Shown here: positions 25,178-33,110 of the stretch, piece after piece | How positions within the stretch are numbered: the stretch's first letter is position 1 | How the letters are laid out: every line of letters begins with the position of its first letter | DNA from: JAEUMY01 sp033764435 | Lineage (GTDB): Bacteria; Pseudomonadota; Gammaproteobacteria; Burkholderiales; Usitatibacteraceae | DNA: 64,000 nucleotides | NCBI GenBank assembly: GCA_033764435.1 | Contig: JANRIX010000044.1 | Coordinates: 1-64,000 of the forward strand | Direction: 5' to 3' | Notes under the pieces: model-generated | Database searches by the model: none | What the model was told of the DNA's origin: nothing | The model's input: only the letters and a program-made list of their open reading frames with translations | Translations under genes and position numbers: made by a program

Positions 25178-25837
25178 ATGCACATTCCCGCCCTCATTCA
25201 GTTCCTCCAAGGTCTTGCCGAGAACAACAACCGCCCGTGGTTCCTGCACAACAAGCCGGCGTACGACATCCTACGCGAGGAATTCCAGACATTGGTGGGC
25301 GAGGTCATTCGCGGCACGGCCAAGTTCGATAAGTCCATCGAGCACCTGGAACCGAAGAAGTCGATGTTCCGCATTTACCGCGACACGCGTTTTTCGAAGA
25401 ACAAGGACCCGTACAAGACCCACTTCTCCGCCGTCATCGGCAACAAGAAAACGGGCGAGCCTTGCTACTACTTCCACATCGACAAGGATGGGAAGCTCGG
25501 CACGGGCGGGGGCATCTACATGCCCGAGCCGGCCGCGTTGAAGACGATTCGCGAATCCATCGTCGAGAATCCCGCCGCCTTTGCCAAGGTGATGAAGAAC
25601 AAGAAGTTCGTTGCGCGCTATGGCGGGCTGATGGATGAGGATCGCCTGCAGCGTCCGCCCAAAGGCTTTCCGGCCGATCATCCGCATATCGAAGCGATCA
25701 AGAAGCGCCACTTCTTCGGCTGGCACGAGCAGAGCATCGCCAAGCGCGCGCCCAAGGATCTGGCGGGCGAGATCGTGGGCCACTTCGCCGATGCGGAACC
25801 GTTGGTGGCCTGGCTGCGGGGCGTGGTGAAGCCGTGA
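25178..25837 (+). CDS. DUF2461 (TIGR02453) family protein
   Basis: A 219-residue protein with the DUF2461 signature: LQGLAENNNRPWFLHNKPAYD at the start, then RIYRDTRFSKNKDPYKTHFSA, GIYMPEP and a C-terminal GWHEQS region. The family is widespread and without an experimentally settled role that I know of. The ATG at 25178 lies two bases past the preceding stop. Its own stop overlaps the next gene's GTG start (GTGA). Confidence 0.85.
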   Translation: MHIPALIQFLQGLAENNNRPWFLHNKPAYDILREEFQTLVGEVIRGTAKFDKSIEHLEPKKSMFRIYRDTRFSKNKDPYKTHFSAVIGNKKTGEPCYYFHIDKDGKLGTGGGIYMPEPAALKTIRESIVENPAAFAKVMKNKKFVARYGGLMDEDRLQRPPKGFPADHPHIEAIKKRHFFGWHEQSIAKRAPKDLAGEIVGHFADAEPLVAWLRGVVKP

Positions 25838-26166
25838 GCCTCATCGAGCCGAATGCTGAGGTGCCGGAGAAAATCCAGGGCAAGCACTGGATCGGACTGC
25901 CGCATACGCGCGAGCAGTGGGCAGTGCATCGCCAGCATGGCAAGTGGGGCTACATCCTGCGCGCCCAGCCCACATGGATCTTCTTTGGGATCATGGGTGT
26001 CATCAATCCAGCCTTTGCCCTTTGGATTGGGGGCATTGATCGCGGGATGGCCTATGCCATCCCGGGCTTCATCGGAGGCATCGTCGGGGGCGTTTGGATG
26101 AGCCACTCTTTCTGGAAAAAATGCGAAGCCGCCTGGGTTGCGGACGGCCAAGACAAAGCATCCTGA
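25834..26166 (+). CDS. Hypothetical two-helix membrane protein
   Basis: A 110-residue protein. A soluble N-terminal part (IGLPHTREQWAVHRQHGKWGY) is followed by two hydrophobic helices (about 46-62 and 70-90) and a charged tail. It starts at GTG overlapping the DUF2461 stop. Its size, two-helix layout and soluble N-terminal stretch resemble the gene that follows, so the two may be distant paralogues. No function can be assigned. Confidence 0.65.
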   Translation: MSLIEPNAEVPEKIQGKHWIGLPHTREQWAVHRQHGKWGYILRAQPTWIFFGIMGVINPAFALWIGGIDRGMAYAIPGFIGGIVGGVWMSHSFWKKCEAAWVADGQDKAS

Positions 26167-26252
26167 TTCACTGTCTCGCCGCACCTTCACCGGGAACATA
26201 CCTGGACGTTTCACCATAAACGAGAGAACAACTTCATCACGGGACTCACACC

Positions 26253-26585
26253 ATGAACGCAACACATGAATGGCACCTCACGCCGTACAGCCGCAGCGAA
26301 TGGGCGAATATTCGCAAGGGCGGATTGCTCAAATTCCTCTTCACCTCCGGCATCACCTGGTGGTTCGCGCTCATCATGAGCGTCGGCCCGGTGGTGTCGC
26401 TCATGATCACGCAGGAAAGCCGGCGCGACGTGAGCCATGTGGTCTGGCTCGTCGTGGGCGTGCTGTCCGGCTTCATCCTCGCCTGGCTCAATTGGCGCCA
26501 CTGCGAGAACATGTGGGCGCATGGCGATGGTCTGTCGCAAGCGGCTGCACCCTCTGCCGGCCCACCCTCCGGCCAGAGTGACTGA
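26253..26585 (+). CDS. Hypothetical two-helix membrane protein, possible paralogue of the previous gene
   Basis: A 110-residue protein: an N-terminal soluble stretch (EWHLTPYSRSEWANIRKGG), two hydrophobic helices (about 30-52 and 62-82) and a Ser/Pro-rich tail. The ANIR residues come from an in-frame palindrome copy. It lies in a same-strand run between moaA and fdhD, 16 bases before the fdhD ATG. No family recognised. Confidence 0.65.
   Translation: MNATHEWHLTPYSRSEWANIRKGGLLKFLFTSGITWWFALIMSVGPVVSLMITQESRRDVSHVVWLVVGVLSGFILAWLNWRHCENMWAHGDGLSQAAAPSAGPPSGQSD
26304..26315. repeat. Iterated palindrome GCGAATATTCGC (copy 10)
   Basis: Exact copy inside the small membrane-protein gene, in frame as ANIR. 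Confidence 0.9.
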
Positions 26586-26601
26586 TCAACCGCCACCACC
26601 C

Positions 26602-27408
26602 ATGCCCCACCGTCCACAACTGTCCAGCGCCGCGCGCCCGTCGACCTTCACCGTCGAGGCGCGAGACGAGCACGGCAACGTGGTGCCCACCCCCATCGCG
26701 GGCGAGCATCCGCTGACGCTCTATGTGGACAAGCAGGAAATTCTGACGCTCATGACACTGGGTGCCGCACCCGAGGCGCTCACCCTTGGCTATCTGCGCA
26801 ACCAGCGGCTGGTAAATTCGATCGAGGACATCATCGCGGTCAACGTGGACTGGGAAGTGAACGCCGTCGCCGTGACCACACGAAACGGTTTGGTGAACCT
26901 CGAAGAGAAAATGCAGAAGCGCACCAAGACCACCGGCTGCGGCCAGGGCACGGTCTTCGGTGATCTCATGGCGGATGTCGAGAACATCAAGCTGCCGCCG
27001 GATGCACGGCTGAAAGAGGAGACGCTCTTCGGCCTCCTCAACAACGTGCGCCTGCACGAAACCATCTACAAACAGGCGGGCGCGGTGCACGGCTGCGCCC
27101 TGGCCCAGGGCGAAAACATCCTCACCTTCGTCGAGGACGTCGGCCGCCACAACGCGGTCGACGCCATCGCGGGCTGGATGTGGCTGGAAAGCGTGGACGG
27201 GTCGGACAAGATCTTCTACACCACCGGTCGATTGACGAGCGAGATGGTCATCAAGGCCGCGCAGATGGGCATTCCGTTTCTGGTTTCACGCTCGGGCCTG
27301 ACGCAGATGGGCTACGAGATCGCCAAGCAGGTCGGCATCACGATGATCGGTCGTGCAGTCAACCGCCACTATCTGCTGTTCACTGGTACAGAACGCTTCG
27401 TGAAGTAG
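26602..27408 (+). CDS. fdhD: Formate dehydrogenase sulfurtransferase FdhD
   Basis: A 268-residue FdhD, which delivers sulfur to the molybdenum cofactor of formate dehydrogenase. Family text: EHPLTLYVD, TLGYLRNQRLV, HGCALAQG, FVEDVGRHNAVD, TTGRLTSEMV and GYEIAKQVGITMIGRA. The substrate-loop cysteine is Cys113 in TTGCGQGT; the second Cys of the E. coli CxxC pair is Gly here. The ATG at 26602 follows a short non-coding gap after the membrane protein gene. Its location beside the dehydrogenase operon fits its role. Confidence 0.95.
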   Translation: MPHRPQLSSAARPSTFTVEARDEHGNVVPTPIAGEHPLTLYVDKQEILTLMTLGAAPEALTLGYLRNQRLVNSIEDIIAVNVDWEVNAVAVTTRNGLVNLEEKMQKRTKTTGCGQGTVFGDLMADVENIKLPPDARLKEETLFGLLNNVRLHETIYKQAGAVHGCALAQGENILTFVEDVGRHNAVDAIAGWMWLESVDGSDKIFYTTGRLTSEMVIKAAQMGIPFLVSRSGLTQMGYEIAKQVGITMIGRAVNRHYLLFTGTERFVK

Positions 27409-27423
27409 AGCGCACATCGCTTC

Positions 27424-27786
27424 ATGGACAAGATCAATCTCAGCGACAAGTTTTCCCTCTTCAGCGAACACTGGCGCCCCAAGGTGGTCGGCGAGCTGAA
27501 CGGACAGGAAGTGAAGCTGGTGAAGGTGCAAGGCGTCTTCCCCTGGCATCACCACGAGACCGAGGACGAGATGTTCCTCGTGTGGAAGGGCCGCTTTCGC
27601 GTCGAATATCGCGACCGCGTGGTTGAACTGGGGCCGGGTGAATTCACCATCGTCCCGCATGGCGTGGAGCATCGCACGGCAGCAGGTGAGGAAGCGGAAG
27701 TGCTCATCTTCGAACCGGCCAATGTGGTCAATACCGGCAACGTGAGGGACGAGGTTTACACGGCGCCGAATGCCACGAAGATTTGA
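27424..27786 (+). CDS. Cupin-domain protein
   Basis: A 120-residue single cupin. Motif 1 reads PWHHHETEDEMFLVWKG (metal-binding His-His-Glu) and motif 2 PGEFTIVPHGVEHR (final His), so the metal site is complete. It could be a small-molecule isomerase, oxygenase or sensor; the sequence alone does not tell. It starts 15 bases after fdhD on the same strand and probably ends that transcript. Similar standalone cupins often follow unrelated genes. Confidence 0.85.
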   Translation: MDKINLSDKFSLFSEHWRPKVVGELNGQEVKLVKVQGVFPWHHHETEDEMFLVWKGRFRVEYRDRVVELGPGEFTIVPHGVEHRTAAGEEAEVLIFEPANVVNTGNVRDEVYTAPNATKI

Positions 27787-27870
27787 TGCAACGCAAATAA
27801 CGCTGAATTGGCCGGGTTTTTGCCGTCACTTCAGATTGTTCGCATGGATGTCGGTTGCTATATTCGATCC

Positions 27871-28911
27871 ATGCATTGGAAGGCCATCCACTCACGCTTG
27901 GCGCAGCGTCGCATCTACCTGATCGGGCTATGTTTCGTCCTGGTCGCTGCGCTATTGACGAGCCTCACGGTGGCCATGGTCTGGAAGGAGGCGGCCGCGC
28001 AGGCAGAGCGCCAGGCACAGAGCGAGCTATTCCACATCGCTGCAGGCTTGCGTGAACGTCTCGACCGCCGAATGGCTGATTTCTGCCGGGTGGCCAAGAT
28101 CAACGCCGAGCTGGAATCAGCCGAAAATCCCTCGGGCACCCCGGGCCTGCGTCGCCGCACGCTCGATCACATGTCGAAGCAGTGGCCGGAATTCACGTGG
28201 ATTGCATTTGCCAGCCTGGACGGCAGAGTCCTGCAGGCCACCGGGAATCTCCTGGAAGGGCAGGATATTTCGCTGCGCCCCTGGTTTCAGCGCGCCATGT
28301 CGGGCAAACATGTCACCGATGTGCATCAGGCTCTGCTGTTGCAGGACCTGTTGGGCAGCAACGAACCGCTGCGCTTTGTCGACATCACCTATCCGGTCAG
28401 GGATCAACAAGGCAACCCGAAATCCATCCTGGCCGTCCATGCGTCCTGGGAGTTTGCGAATGTCATCGCAAAGGCCTCGCGGGAAGCCGCTGAAACCGAG
28501 GCCGGATTGGAACTGCTGATTCATGACAGCCAGGGCAATGTGCTGCTCGGGCCAAACGGCGAGCCACGCCTGGAGGAGGAAGTTCTGCGCAACCTGCAGG
28601 CGGCCAGCCGTCTCCTGAAGGTCGAATCCAGGTCCGATCAAACCAGCCAATTCGTTGTGCATGTGGCCTCCCTGGGCATGAATGATTTTCCGGGCCTTGG
28701 ATGGATCATCACGGCGCGCCAGGACACGCAGGAAGCAATGAAGCCCCTGCGGGAATTTGAGACTCGGCTGTGGTTCTGGAGTGGCATGGGGCTGCTGACA
28801 TTCATCGCCTTCGCCGCCGCGCTGGCTTACGGCATGTCACGCCCGCTTCCGCTTGAGGAAGAGGCGCCTGCGCCCGGGCCGGAAGAGTCAGGCAGGCCGT
28901 CGGACGAGTGA
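27871..28911 (+). CDS. Membrane sensor with periplasmic Cache-like domain and no output domain
   Basis: A 346-residue protein: membrane helix 1 (about 13-35), a periplasmic dCache-like domain (about 45-300, with a PWFQRAMSGKHVTDVHQ segment typical of these sensors), a second helix (about 305-328) and a short Pro/Glu-rich cytoplasmic tail. No kinase, GGDEF or HAMP-plus-methyl-accepting domain follows. It is therefore a truncated sensor or one acting through a partner. Alternative starts at 27844 and 27808. The following gene is on the opposite strand. Confidence 0.75.
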   Translation: MHWKAIHSRLAQRRIYLIGLCFVLVAALLTSLTVAMVWKEAAAQAERQAQSELFHIAAGLRERLDRRMADFCRVAKINAELESAENPSGTPGLRRRTLDHMSKQWPEFTWIAFASLDGRVLQATGNLLEGQDISLRPWFQRAMSGKHVTDVHQALLLQDLLGSNEPLRFVDITYPVRDQQGNPKSILAVHASWEFANVIAKASREAAETEAGLELLIHDSQGNVLLGPNGEPRLEEEVLRNLQAASRLLKVESRSDQTSQFVVHVASLGMNDFPGLGWIITARQDTQEAMKPLREFETRLWFWSGMGLLTFIAFAAALAYGMSRPLPLEEEAPAPGPEESGRPSDE

Positions 28912-28973
28912 TTCGGCACAGCCTGGCGGCGCACTGTTCCGCCAGGATTCAGCAATCGCCCGCGCAAACCGGG

Positions 28974-29807
28974 TCAGCGTCCCTGCCGCATGCACGACAG
29001 GTTTGCGCAGCGATACAGCTCCGTCGTGACCGTCGGTGCAGCACCCGCCGGCTCATGCAGCCGCGCCGCGATGACTTCACGCGGATGCCAGTCACCCCAG
29101 AGCCCGGACGCGGGCGACGGGTCGAGCCTGCCCTCCACCTCCAGTCCGAGACGGCGACCATCCGCCGCCTCGCACCATCGCGTGTAGCGCCCACCCTGCG
29201 TGGTCATGCGCGGCCGGGTGTCGGGCGGACATTGGCACAACTGATCCAGCGCGCCGAGGAAGCGCTTCGCCGCCTCGGGCAGCGCCGCTGCCGGGCACAG
29301 CATGAGCTGGCTGTATAGATCCGGCACCCCGCCGCGTGTCACCAGGCGCTGCATGATGGTGTCGTCACGCGCCTTGGCTGTCCAGTACATGACCGAGCGG
29401 CCGTACTTGTCCACCGCCTGCGGATTGGCGCCGATCTTCACCAGCTGGTCGGCGGTGTCGCGGCGCGAGGTCGCATTGCCGGTGTGGCGGGAGATGGCAA
29501 GGATGAGGGCCGAATCCACCGACTTGGCATCCACGCTGCTGAGAAACGCGATGTGCTTGGTCATGCCGTGGATGCCGGCATGCTCCAGCGGCGTCAGCCC
29601 GCCGGGCATCAGCGTGGCATCCGGGTCGGCCCCCTGCTTCCACATCTTCCACGCCTCGACGAATTCCGCCTTGTTGTAGAAGTCGACGAACTTGCGATCC
29701 AGGTCAGGCCGCTTTTCCTGCTGCGCCAAGGCTGCGCTCATCGTCAGCATTGCCGCCAGCGCCACACACAGACCCACCAGATTCGAACCACGCTTGCCAT
29801 TCATCAC
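28974..29807 (-). CDS. Secreted ankyrin-repeat protein
   Basis: A 277-residue protein with a signal peptide (about 1-28, ending SAALA). Ankyrin-type helical repeats span about 40-150 (GGLTPLEHAGIHG, ADQLVKIGANPQAVDKYGRSVMYW). A C-terminal region has several Cys (CPAAALP, CQCPPDT, CANLSCM), suggesting disulfides in the periplasm. Ankyrin repeats bind proteins, but the partner is unknown. MM start: either Met is possible. A palindrome copy lies about 35 bases upstream. Confidence 0.75.
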   Translation of the reverse strand: MMNGKRGSNLVGLCVALAAMLTMSAALAQQEKRPDLDRKFVDFYNKAEFVEAWKMWKQGADPDATLMPGGLTPLEHAGIHGMTKHIAFLSSVDAKSVDSALILAISRHTGNATSRRDTADQLVKIGANPQAVDKYGRSVMYWTAKARDDTIMQRLVTRGGVPDLYSQLMLCPAAALPEAAKRFLGALDQLCQCPPDTRPRMTTQGGRYTRWCEAADGRRLGLEVEGRLDPSPASGLWGDWHPREVIAARLHEPAGAAPTVTTELYRCANLSCMRQGR

Positions 29808-29841
29808 GCTGCGACCACTCCATTAGAACTTGAACAATGAC

Positions 29842-29853
29842 GCGAATATTCGC
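29842..29853. repeat. Iterated palindrome GCGAATATTCGC (copy 11)
   Basis: Exact copy in the leader of the ankyrin-repeat gene. Confidence 0.9.
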
Positions 29854-29931
29854 ATGCGCGGTCGGGTGCTGCACGGGCTGCCTGCCGCACCGATGCAGGC
29901 CGCCCACCGCCGGTTGCAGGACGCGCCTCGC

Positions 29932-30294
29932 TCACTTGCCGGAAAAATTCGCAGCGATGAAATTGCCCGGCAAGGTGAAGAACATGTACAGCGTTTCCTT
30001 GCTCTTGTCCGTGACGGCCGGGTTGCGATAGCTCACCTTCCACTCCTTTCCCTTCTTGCCGTCCACCGCCTCGATCTTCTCCGCTGAGATGGCCTTCCAG
30101 CTGGCGTCAAGCTTGCCGGATTTGATGAGTGTGTCCTTGCGCTGTGCGGCGCAGTCCTGCACCGTCGCCTCGCTCGCGGGCTTGCTGCCGTGGAAGTGGC
30201 AGCGGCCGCCCGGGTCGGCATGGACCGAGGTGGAGGTGGTGAGGGACATCGCGGCAGTCAGGGCGAGGCCAGCAACGAGCATGCAAGTTTTCAT
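29932..30294 (-). CDS. Small secreted protein, DUF6488-like
   Basis: A 120-residue protein with a signal peptide (1-26), then GRCHFHGSKPASEATVQDCAAQRKD, which contains a Cys-His-x-His cluster and a second Cys. The end is LYMFFTLPGNFIAANFSGK. This matches, from memory, a conserved periplasmic family labelled DUF6488. The CHFH motif suggests metal binding. A perfect AAGGAG precedes the ATG. It lies 35 bases downstream of the HupE-like gene on the same strand, hinting at metal handling. Confidence 0.7.
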   Translation of the reverse strand: MKTCMLVAGLALTAAMSLTTSTSVHADPGGRCHFHGSKPASEATVQDCAAQRKDTLIKSGKLDASWKAISAEKIEAVDGKKGKEWKVSYRNPAVTDKSKETLYMFFTLPGNFIAANFSGK

Positions 30295-30329
30295 CGAAAT
30301 CTCCTTGAGTCGAAAATTGAAGTTGAAAG

Positions 30330-31124
30330 TCAGAGCTCGTTGCGCGACGGGTCAGCGGTGTTCTTGATGTTCATGTCCTCGTGGGCATGCTGATGCTCGG
30401 CTGCGGGGAAGCGGAAATTGTCGGCGCCCACGTCATGCTGATAACCATGCAACTGGGTGAACAGGAGATAGATGCCGGCATACATCAGGGCCAGGTTGGC
30501 CGCATAGCTGAAGCGCGCGAACGAGGGCCGTTGCCGCCACGCCGCCAACGCCGCCACCATCACCGCCAGCGCCGCGATCTGGCCCAGCTCGACGCCCACG
30601 TTGAAGCTGAGAATGCGCCAGAGCATCGCGACCGGGTCATCCCCCAGCGGCAACTGCTGCAGCCGCGTGGACAGCCCGAAACCGTGCAGCAACCCGAAGC
30701 CGAACACGGCAGCAAGCAGGTTGGGCGACGCCATCTGGAAGTACTTCTGGAAGCCGCCGTTGTTGTCGAACGCCTTGTAGATGACGCTCCCGGCGATGAT
30801 GGCGTCGACCAGGTAGTAGTTCCAGGTGATCTTGAAGTAGGTCGCCAAGACCAGCGTGATGCAATGCCCTATCGTGAACACGGTGACGAACTTGGCCACG
30901 TCGCGGAACGTGGTGAGGAAGAACACAACCCCGAAGAGAAAGAGCAGGTGGTCGTAGCCGGTGAGCATGTGACTGGCGCCGAGTCCAACGTACTGCAGGT
31001 ACCCGCCTTCCAGCATGCGCTGCTTGTCTTCATCGGAAATGCCGTGCGCCAGCGCATTCGCGGAGAAGAACAGCAGCAGCCACGGTGCCAGCCGGGCGAA
31101 CAGGGACGTACAGGAATTTTTCAT
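30330..31124 (-). CDS. HupE/UreJ-like membrane protein
   Basis: A 264-residue protein: signal peptide (about 1-26), a short periplasmic segment, then seven or so membrane helices with the HupE/UreJ hallmarks GYDHLLFLFGVVFF, FTIGHCITL, FGLLHGFGLS and FNVGVELGQ. Relatives are proposed nickel or cobalt permeases, often beside hydrogenase or urease genes. No hydrogenase or urease is visible here, so the metal and client are unknown. The C-terminal tail is His-rich (EHQHAHED). The ATG at 31124 begins the signal peptide. Confidence 0.82.
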   Translation of the reverse strand: MKNSCTSLFARLAPWLLLFFSANALAHGISDEDKQRMLEGGYLQYVGLGASHMLTGYDHLLFLFGVVFFLTTFRDVAKFVTVFTIGHCITLVLATYFKITWNYYLVDAIIAGSVIYKAFDNNGGFQKYFQMASPNLLAAVFGFGLLHGFGLSTRLQQLPLGDDPVAMLWRILSFNVGVELGQIAALAVMVAALAAWRQRPSFARFSYAANLALMYAGIYLLFTQLHGYQHDVGADNFRFPAAEHQHAHEDMNIKNTADPSRNEL

Positions 31125-31223
31125 GAAAGGTCTTTCGCTGATGAGGCCGCGCGTCAGGCAACGCGGGCCGACAGGAACAGTTCGTCCTCCGGGCATGCCG
31201 ACACGACGAAGGCTTCTGAACGC

Positions 31224-31577
31224 TCAGACCGAAAGACAGGGTGGCCGCAATGGGCCTTCCAGAAAGACCGATGAGATTCGGGCGGCGCAAAGCGGCTGCG
31301 AGGGTTGGGCAAACTTCAGCAGCGGCGCGCGCACCACTGCTGCCACCAGCGCGAACGGCTGGCCGGCATCCTGCTCATGCAGATGAAACGCACTGTCCTG
31401 CGCCGGGGCCAGGAACAGCGTCTCGTCCAGTTCATGCTGATGCGTGACCGCCTCGGCATGGATGAAGCGATGCGCCAACTCCTCCGCCGCGTGTGCATGG
31501 CCCCACGGGAGCAGGCCAGTCAGTGCCTGCACCAGCACGGCGCACAGCAGCAGGGAGGATATCAGGCAACGGTTCAT
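31224..31577 (-). CDS. Small secreted His-containing hypothetical protein
   Basis: A 117-residue protein with a hydrophobic N-terminus (about 1-30) and scattered His (HAHAAEELAHRFIHAEAVTHQHEL, shortened here: GHAHA, HRFIH, THQHE). It is 99 bases upstream of the HupE-like gene on the same strand and may be a metal-binding periplasmic partner. It resembles the small His-rich proteins near metal transporters, but I recognise no specific family. Confidence 0.55.
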   Translation of the reverse strand: MNRCLISSLLLCAVLVQALTGLLPWGHAHAAEELAHRFIHAEAVTHQHELDETLFLAPAQDSAFHLHEQDAGQPFALVAAVVRAPLLKFAQPSQPLCAARISSVFLEGPLRPPCLSV

Positions 31578-31639
31578 GGAATCGGATCAAACTATGCACA
31601 GATTGGAGCGGGATTTTACGTTCAGAAGTGCCACGGGGT

Positions 31640-31651
31640 GCGAATATTCGC
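31640..31651. repeat. Iterated palindrome GCGAATATTCGC (copy 12)
   Basis: Exact 14-bp form between the His-rich protein gene start and the DUF3147 gene end. Confidence 0.9.
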
Positions 31652-31668
31652 AGTCAAATCGTATGGAC

Positions 31669-32019
31669 TCACAGCAGATCAATGCCAAACGGCTTCACCG
31701 CCCAGGCAAAGAGCGCGAAGCACACCACCGTGATCAAGACGCTGGCAAGGAGCGTGAGCCAGAACCCGATGCGCGGCAGCAGGAACGGAAATGCCAGGAA
31801 CATGGGCAGTGTCGGCACCACGTACCAGAACGTGTACCAGGCATGGTTGGCCACCTTCTCCGCCGGCTGATTCTCCACATGCAGCCAGATCAGCGCCAGC
31901 AGCGTCACAAGCGGCAACGCCGCAATCAGGGCGCCAAACTTGTCGCTGCGCTTGGCCACCTCGGACACGACCACCACCACGGCGGCGGTCATGAGGTACT
32001 TGGTGATCAGCCAGGTCAT
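31669..32019 (-). CDS. DUF3147-type four-helix membrane protein
   Basis: A 116-residue integral membrane protein with four hydrophobic helices. The middle section (SEVAKRSDKFGALIAALPLVTLLALIW and PTLPMFLAFPFLLPRIGFW) recalls DUF3147 proteins. The ATG at 32019 (MTWLITKYL) directly opens helix 1; the longer frame upstream is soluble and unlikely. It is 19 bases from the cupin gene, likely the same transcript. No function is known for the family. Confidence 0.75.
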   Translation of the reverse strand: MTWLITKYLMTAAVVVVVSEVAKRSDKFGALIAALPLVTLLALIWLHVENQPAEKVANHAWYTFWYVVPTLPMFLAFPFLLPRIGFWLTLLASVLITVVCFALFAWAVKPFGIDLL

Positions 32020-32038
32020 GTGTGTTGCCCTTCTTCGT

Positions 32039-32533
32039 TCAGTATGGCTCGCCGCCCTTGTGGAAAAACGCCCAGCTGCCGTCGACAAACTTCGCGACCA
32101 GATCATCGTCGGGATAGCTCACCTCATCGCCCGCCGTGCGGTCGCCCACCTCCAGATAGACGACATCCGCATTCGTCTCGTTGACGAAGCAATGGGCGTT
32201 GCCAGTACCCGCCTTGAAGCCTGCGCACATGCCGGGCGCGAGCTGCGTGCGCCCTTCGTCCGTGACGAGCGTTGGATGACCAGAGAGAACGTGGATGAAC
32301 TCATCCTGCTTCGAATGTGCGTGGCGCAGCGCGGACGCGGCGCCGGGCGGCAGCGTGGTGAGATTCACGCCGAAATTCGTGAGGCCAAATTGTTCGCCCA
32401 GCTGGCGCTTCACCCTGCCCGCAACCCGGGCGGCGAATTGCTCGGGATAGAGGGACGGCTTGGCGCGCGGCGGCACGGCGAGTGCTGCCACGGCCACCGG
32501 CATGTTCGTTGAATCGTTTGTCTGGGTGGTCAT
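32039..32533 (-). CDS. Cupin-domain protein
   Basis: A 164-residue cupin. Motif 1 includes ALRHAHSKQDEFIHVLSG (His, His, Glu) and motif 2 PGMCAGFKAGTGNAHCFVN (final His), so a metal site is complete. A C-terminal segment with YPDDDLVAKF and a final WAFFHKGGEPY is shared with cupins annotated as auxin-binding-like. I chose the ATG at 32533 (MTTQTND). It is encoded upstream of the DUF3147 gene. The substrate is unknown. Confidence 0.8.
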   Translation of the reverse strand: MTTQTNDSTNMPVAVAALAVPPRAKPSLYPEQFAARVAGRVKRQLGEQFGLTNFGVNLTTLPPGAASALRHAHSKQDEFIHVLSGHPTLVTDEGRTQLAPGMCAGFKAGTGNAHCFVNETNADVVYLEVGDRTAGDEVSYPDDDLVAKFVDGSWAFFHKGGEPY

Positions 32534-32614
32534 GGCGCTCTCCACTTTCACGATGTCATGGCAGGAATTGATTCAGCGCTTGCGACTTGCGGCCGTTTGC
32601 ACACAAAGACCTGC

Positions 32615-33046
32615 TCAACCCGGTGGCAAGGACGCGCCCACGCTGAAGCCGTTCGGCGCATGATCGATTTCGCCCAGCCTGGTCCACGCGCCCGCGCCAT
32701 CGAAGAACCGCACCTTGAGCGTGCCCAACGCGGCCGCATCGAAGTTCCGCAGGTTGATGCCGGCGCGGCTGTCCGGCTTGGGCTCGACCGGTTCCCAGTG
32801 GGTCACGCAGCCACAGGTTTTGCAGCGCACGAAATACAAGCCCTTCTCGCCCCAGCTATACCGATCCGTCTGGCCCGGATGTCCCTTGAACGAGACCTCG
32901 GCCAATGGAAAGTACCCCCAGAGCGTGGCGTAGCGGCGGCAGACGGAACAGTTGCAATTGGTCGCCGCCTCGGGGCGACGTGGAATCGTCACCGAGACAG
33001 CACCGCAGTGGCACGTACCGGTGAGTGGGGCATCTGCTGGGGTCAT
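32615..33046 (-). CDS. GFA-family (CENP-V fold) zinc protein
   Basis: A 143-residue protein of the glutathione-dependent formaldehyde-activating-like family. Zinc ligands: GTCHCGAV near the start, CNCSVCRRYA, then CKTCGCVTHW. The family name is historical and most members have no shown formaldehyde activity, so the presence near formate genes is not evidence for it. Start ATG at 33046. It stands alone on the minus strand, 68 bases after the methyltransferase gene end. Confidence 0.85.
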   Translation of the reverse strand: MTPADAPLTGTCHCGAVSVTIPRRPEAATNCNCSVCRRYATLWGYFPLAEVSFKGHPGQTDRYSWGEKGLYFVRCKTCGCVTHWEPVEPKPDSRAGINLRNFDAAALGTLKVRFFDGAGAWTRLGEIDHAPNGFSVGASLPPG

Positions 33047-33110
33047 GGCATCGCCTTTCGGGTTGGATTTTGATTCTGCAGCGTCATCGGGCAAGCAGTG
33101 TCGCCCACAC

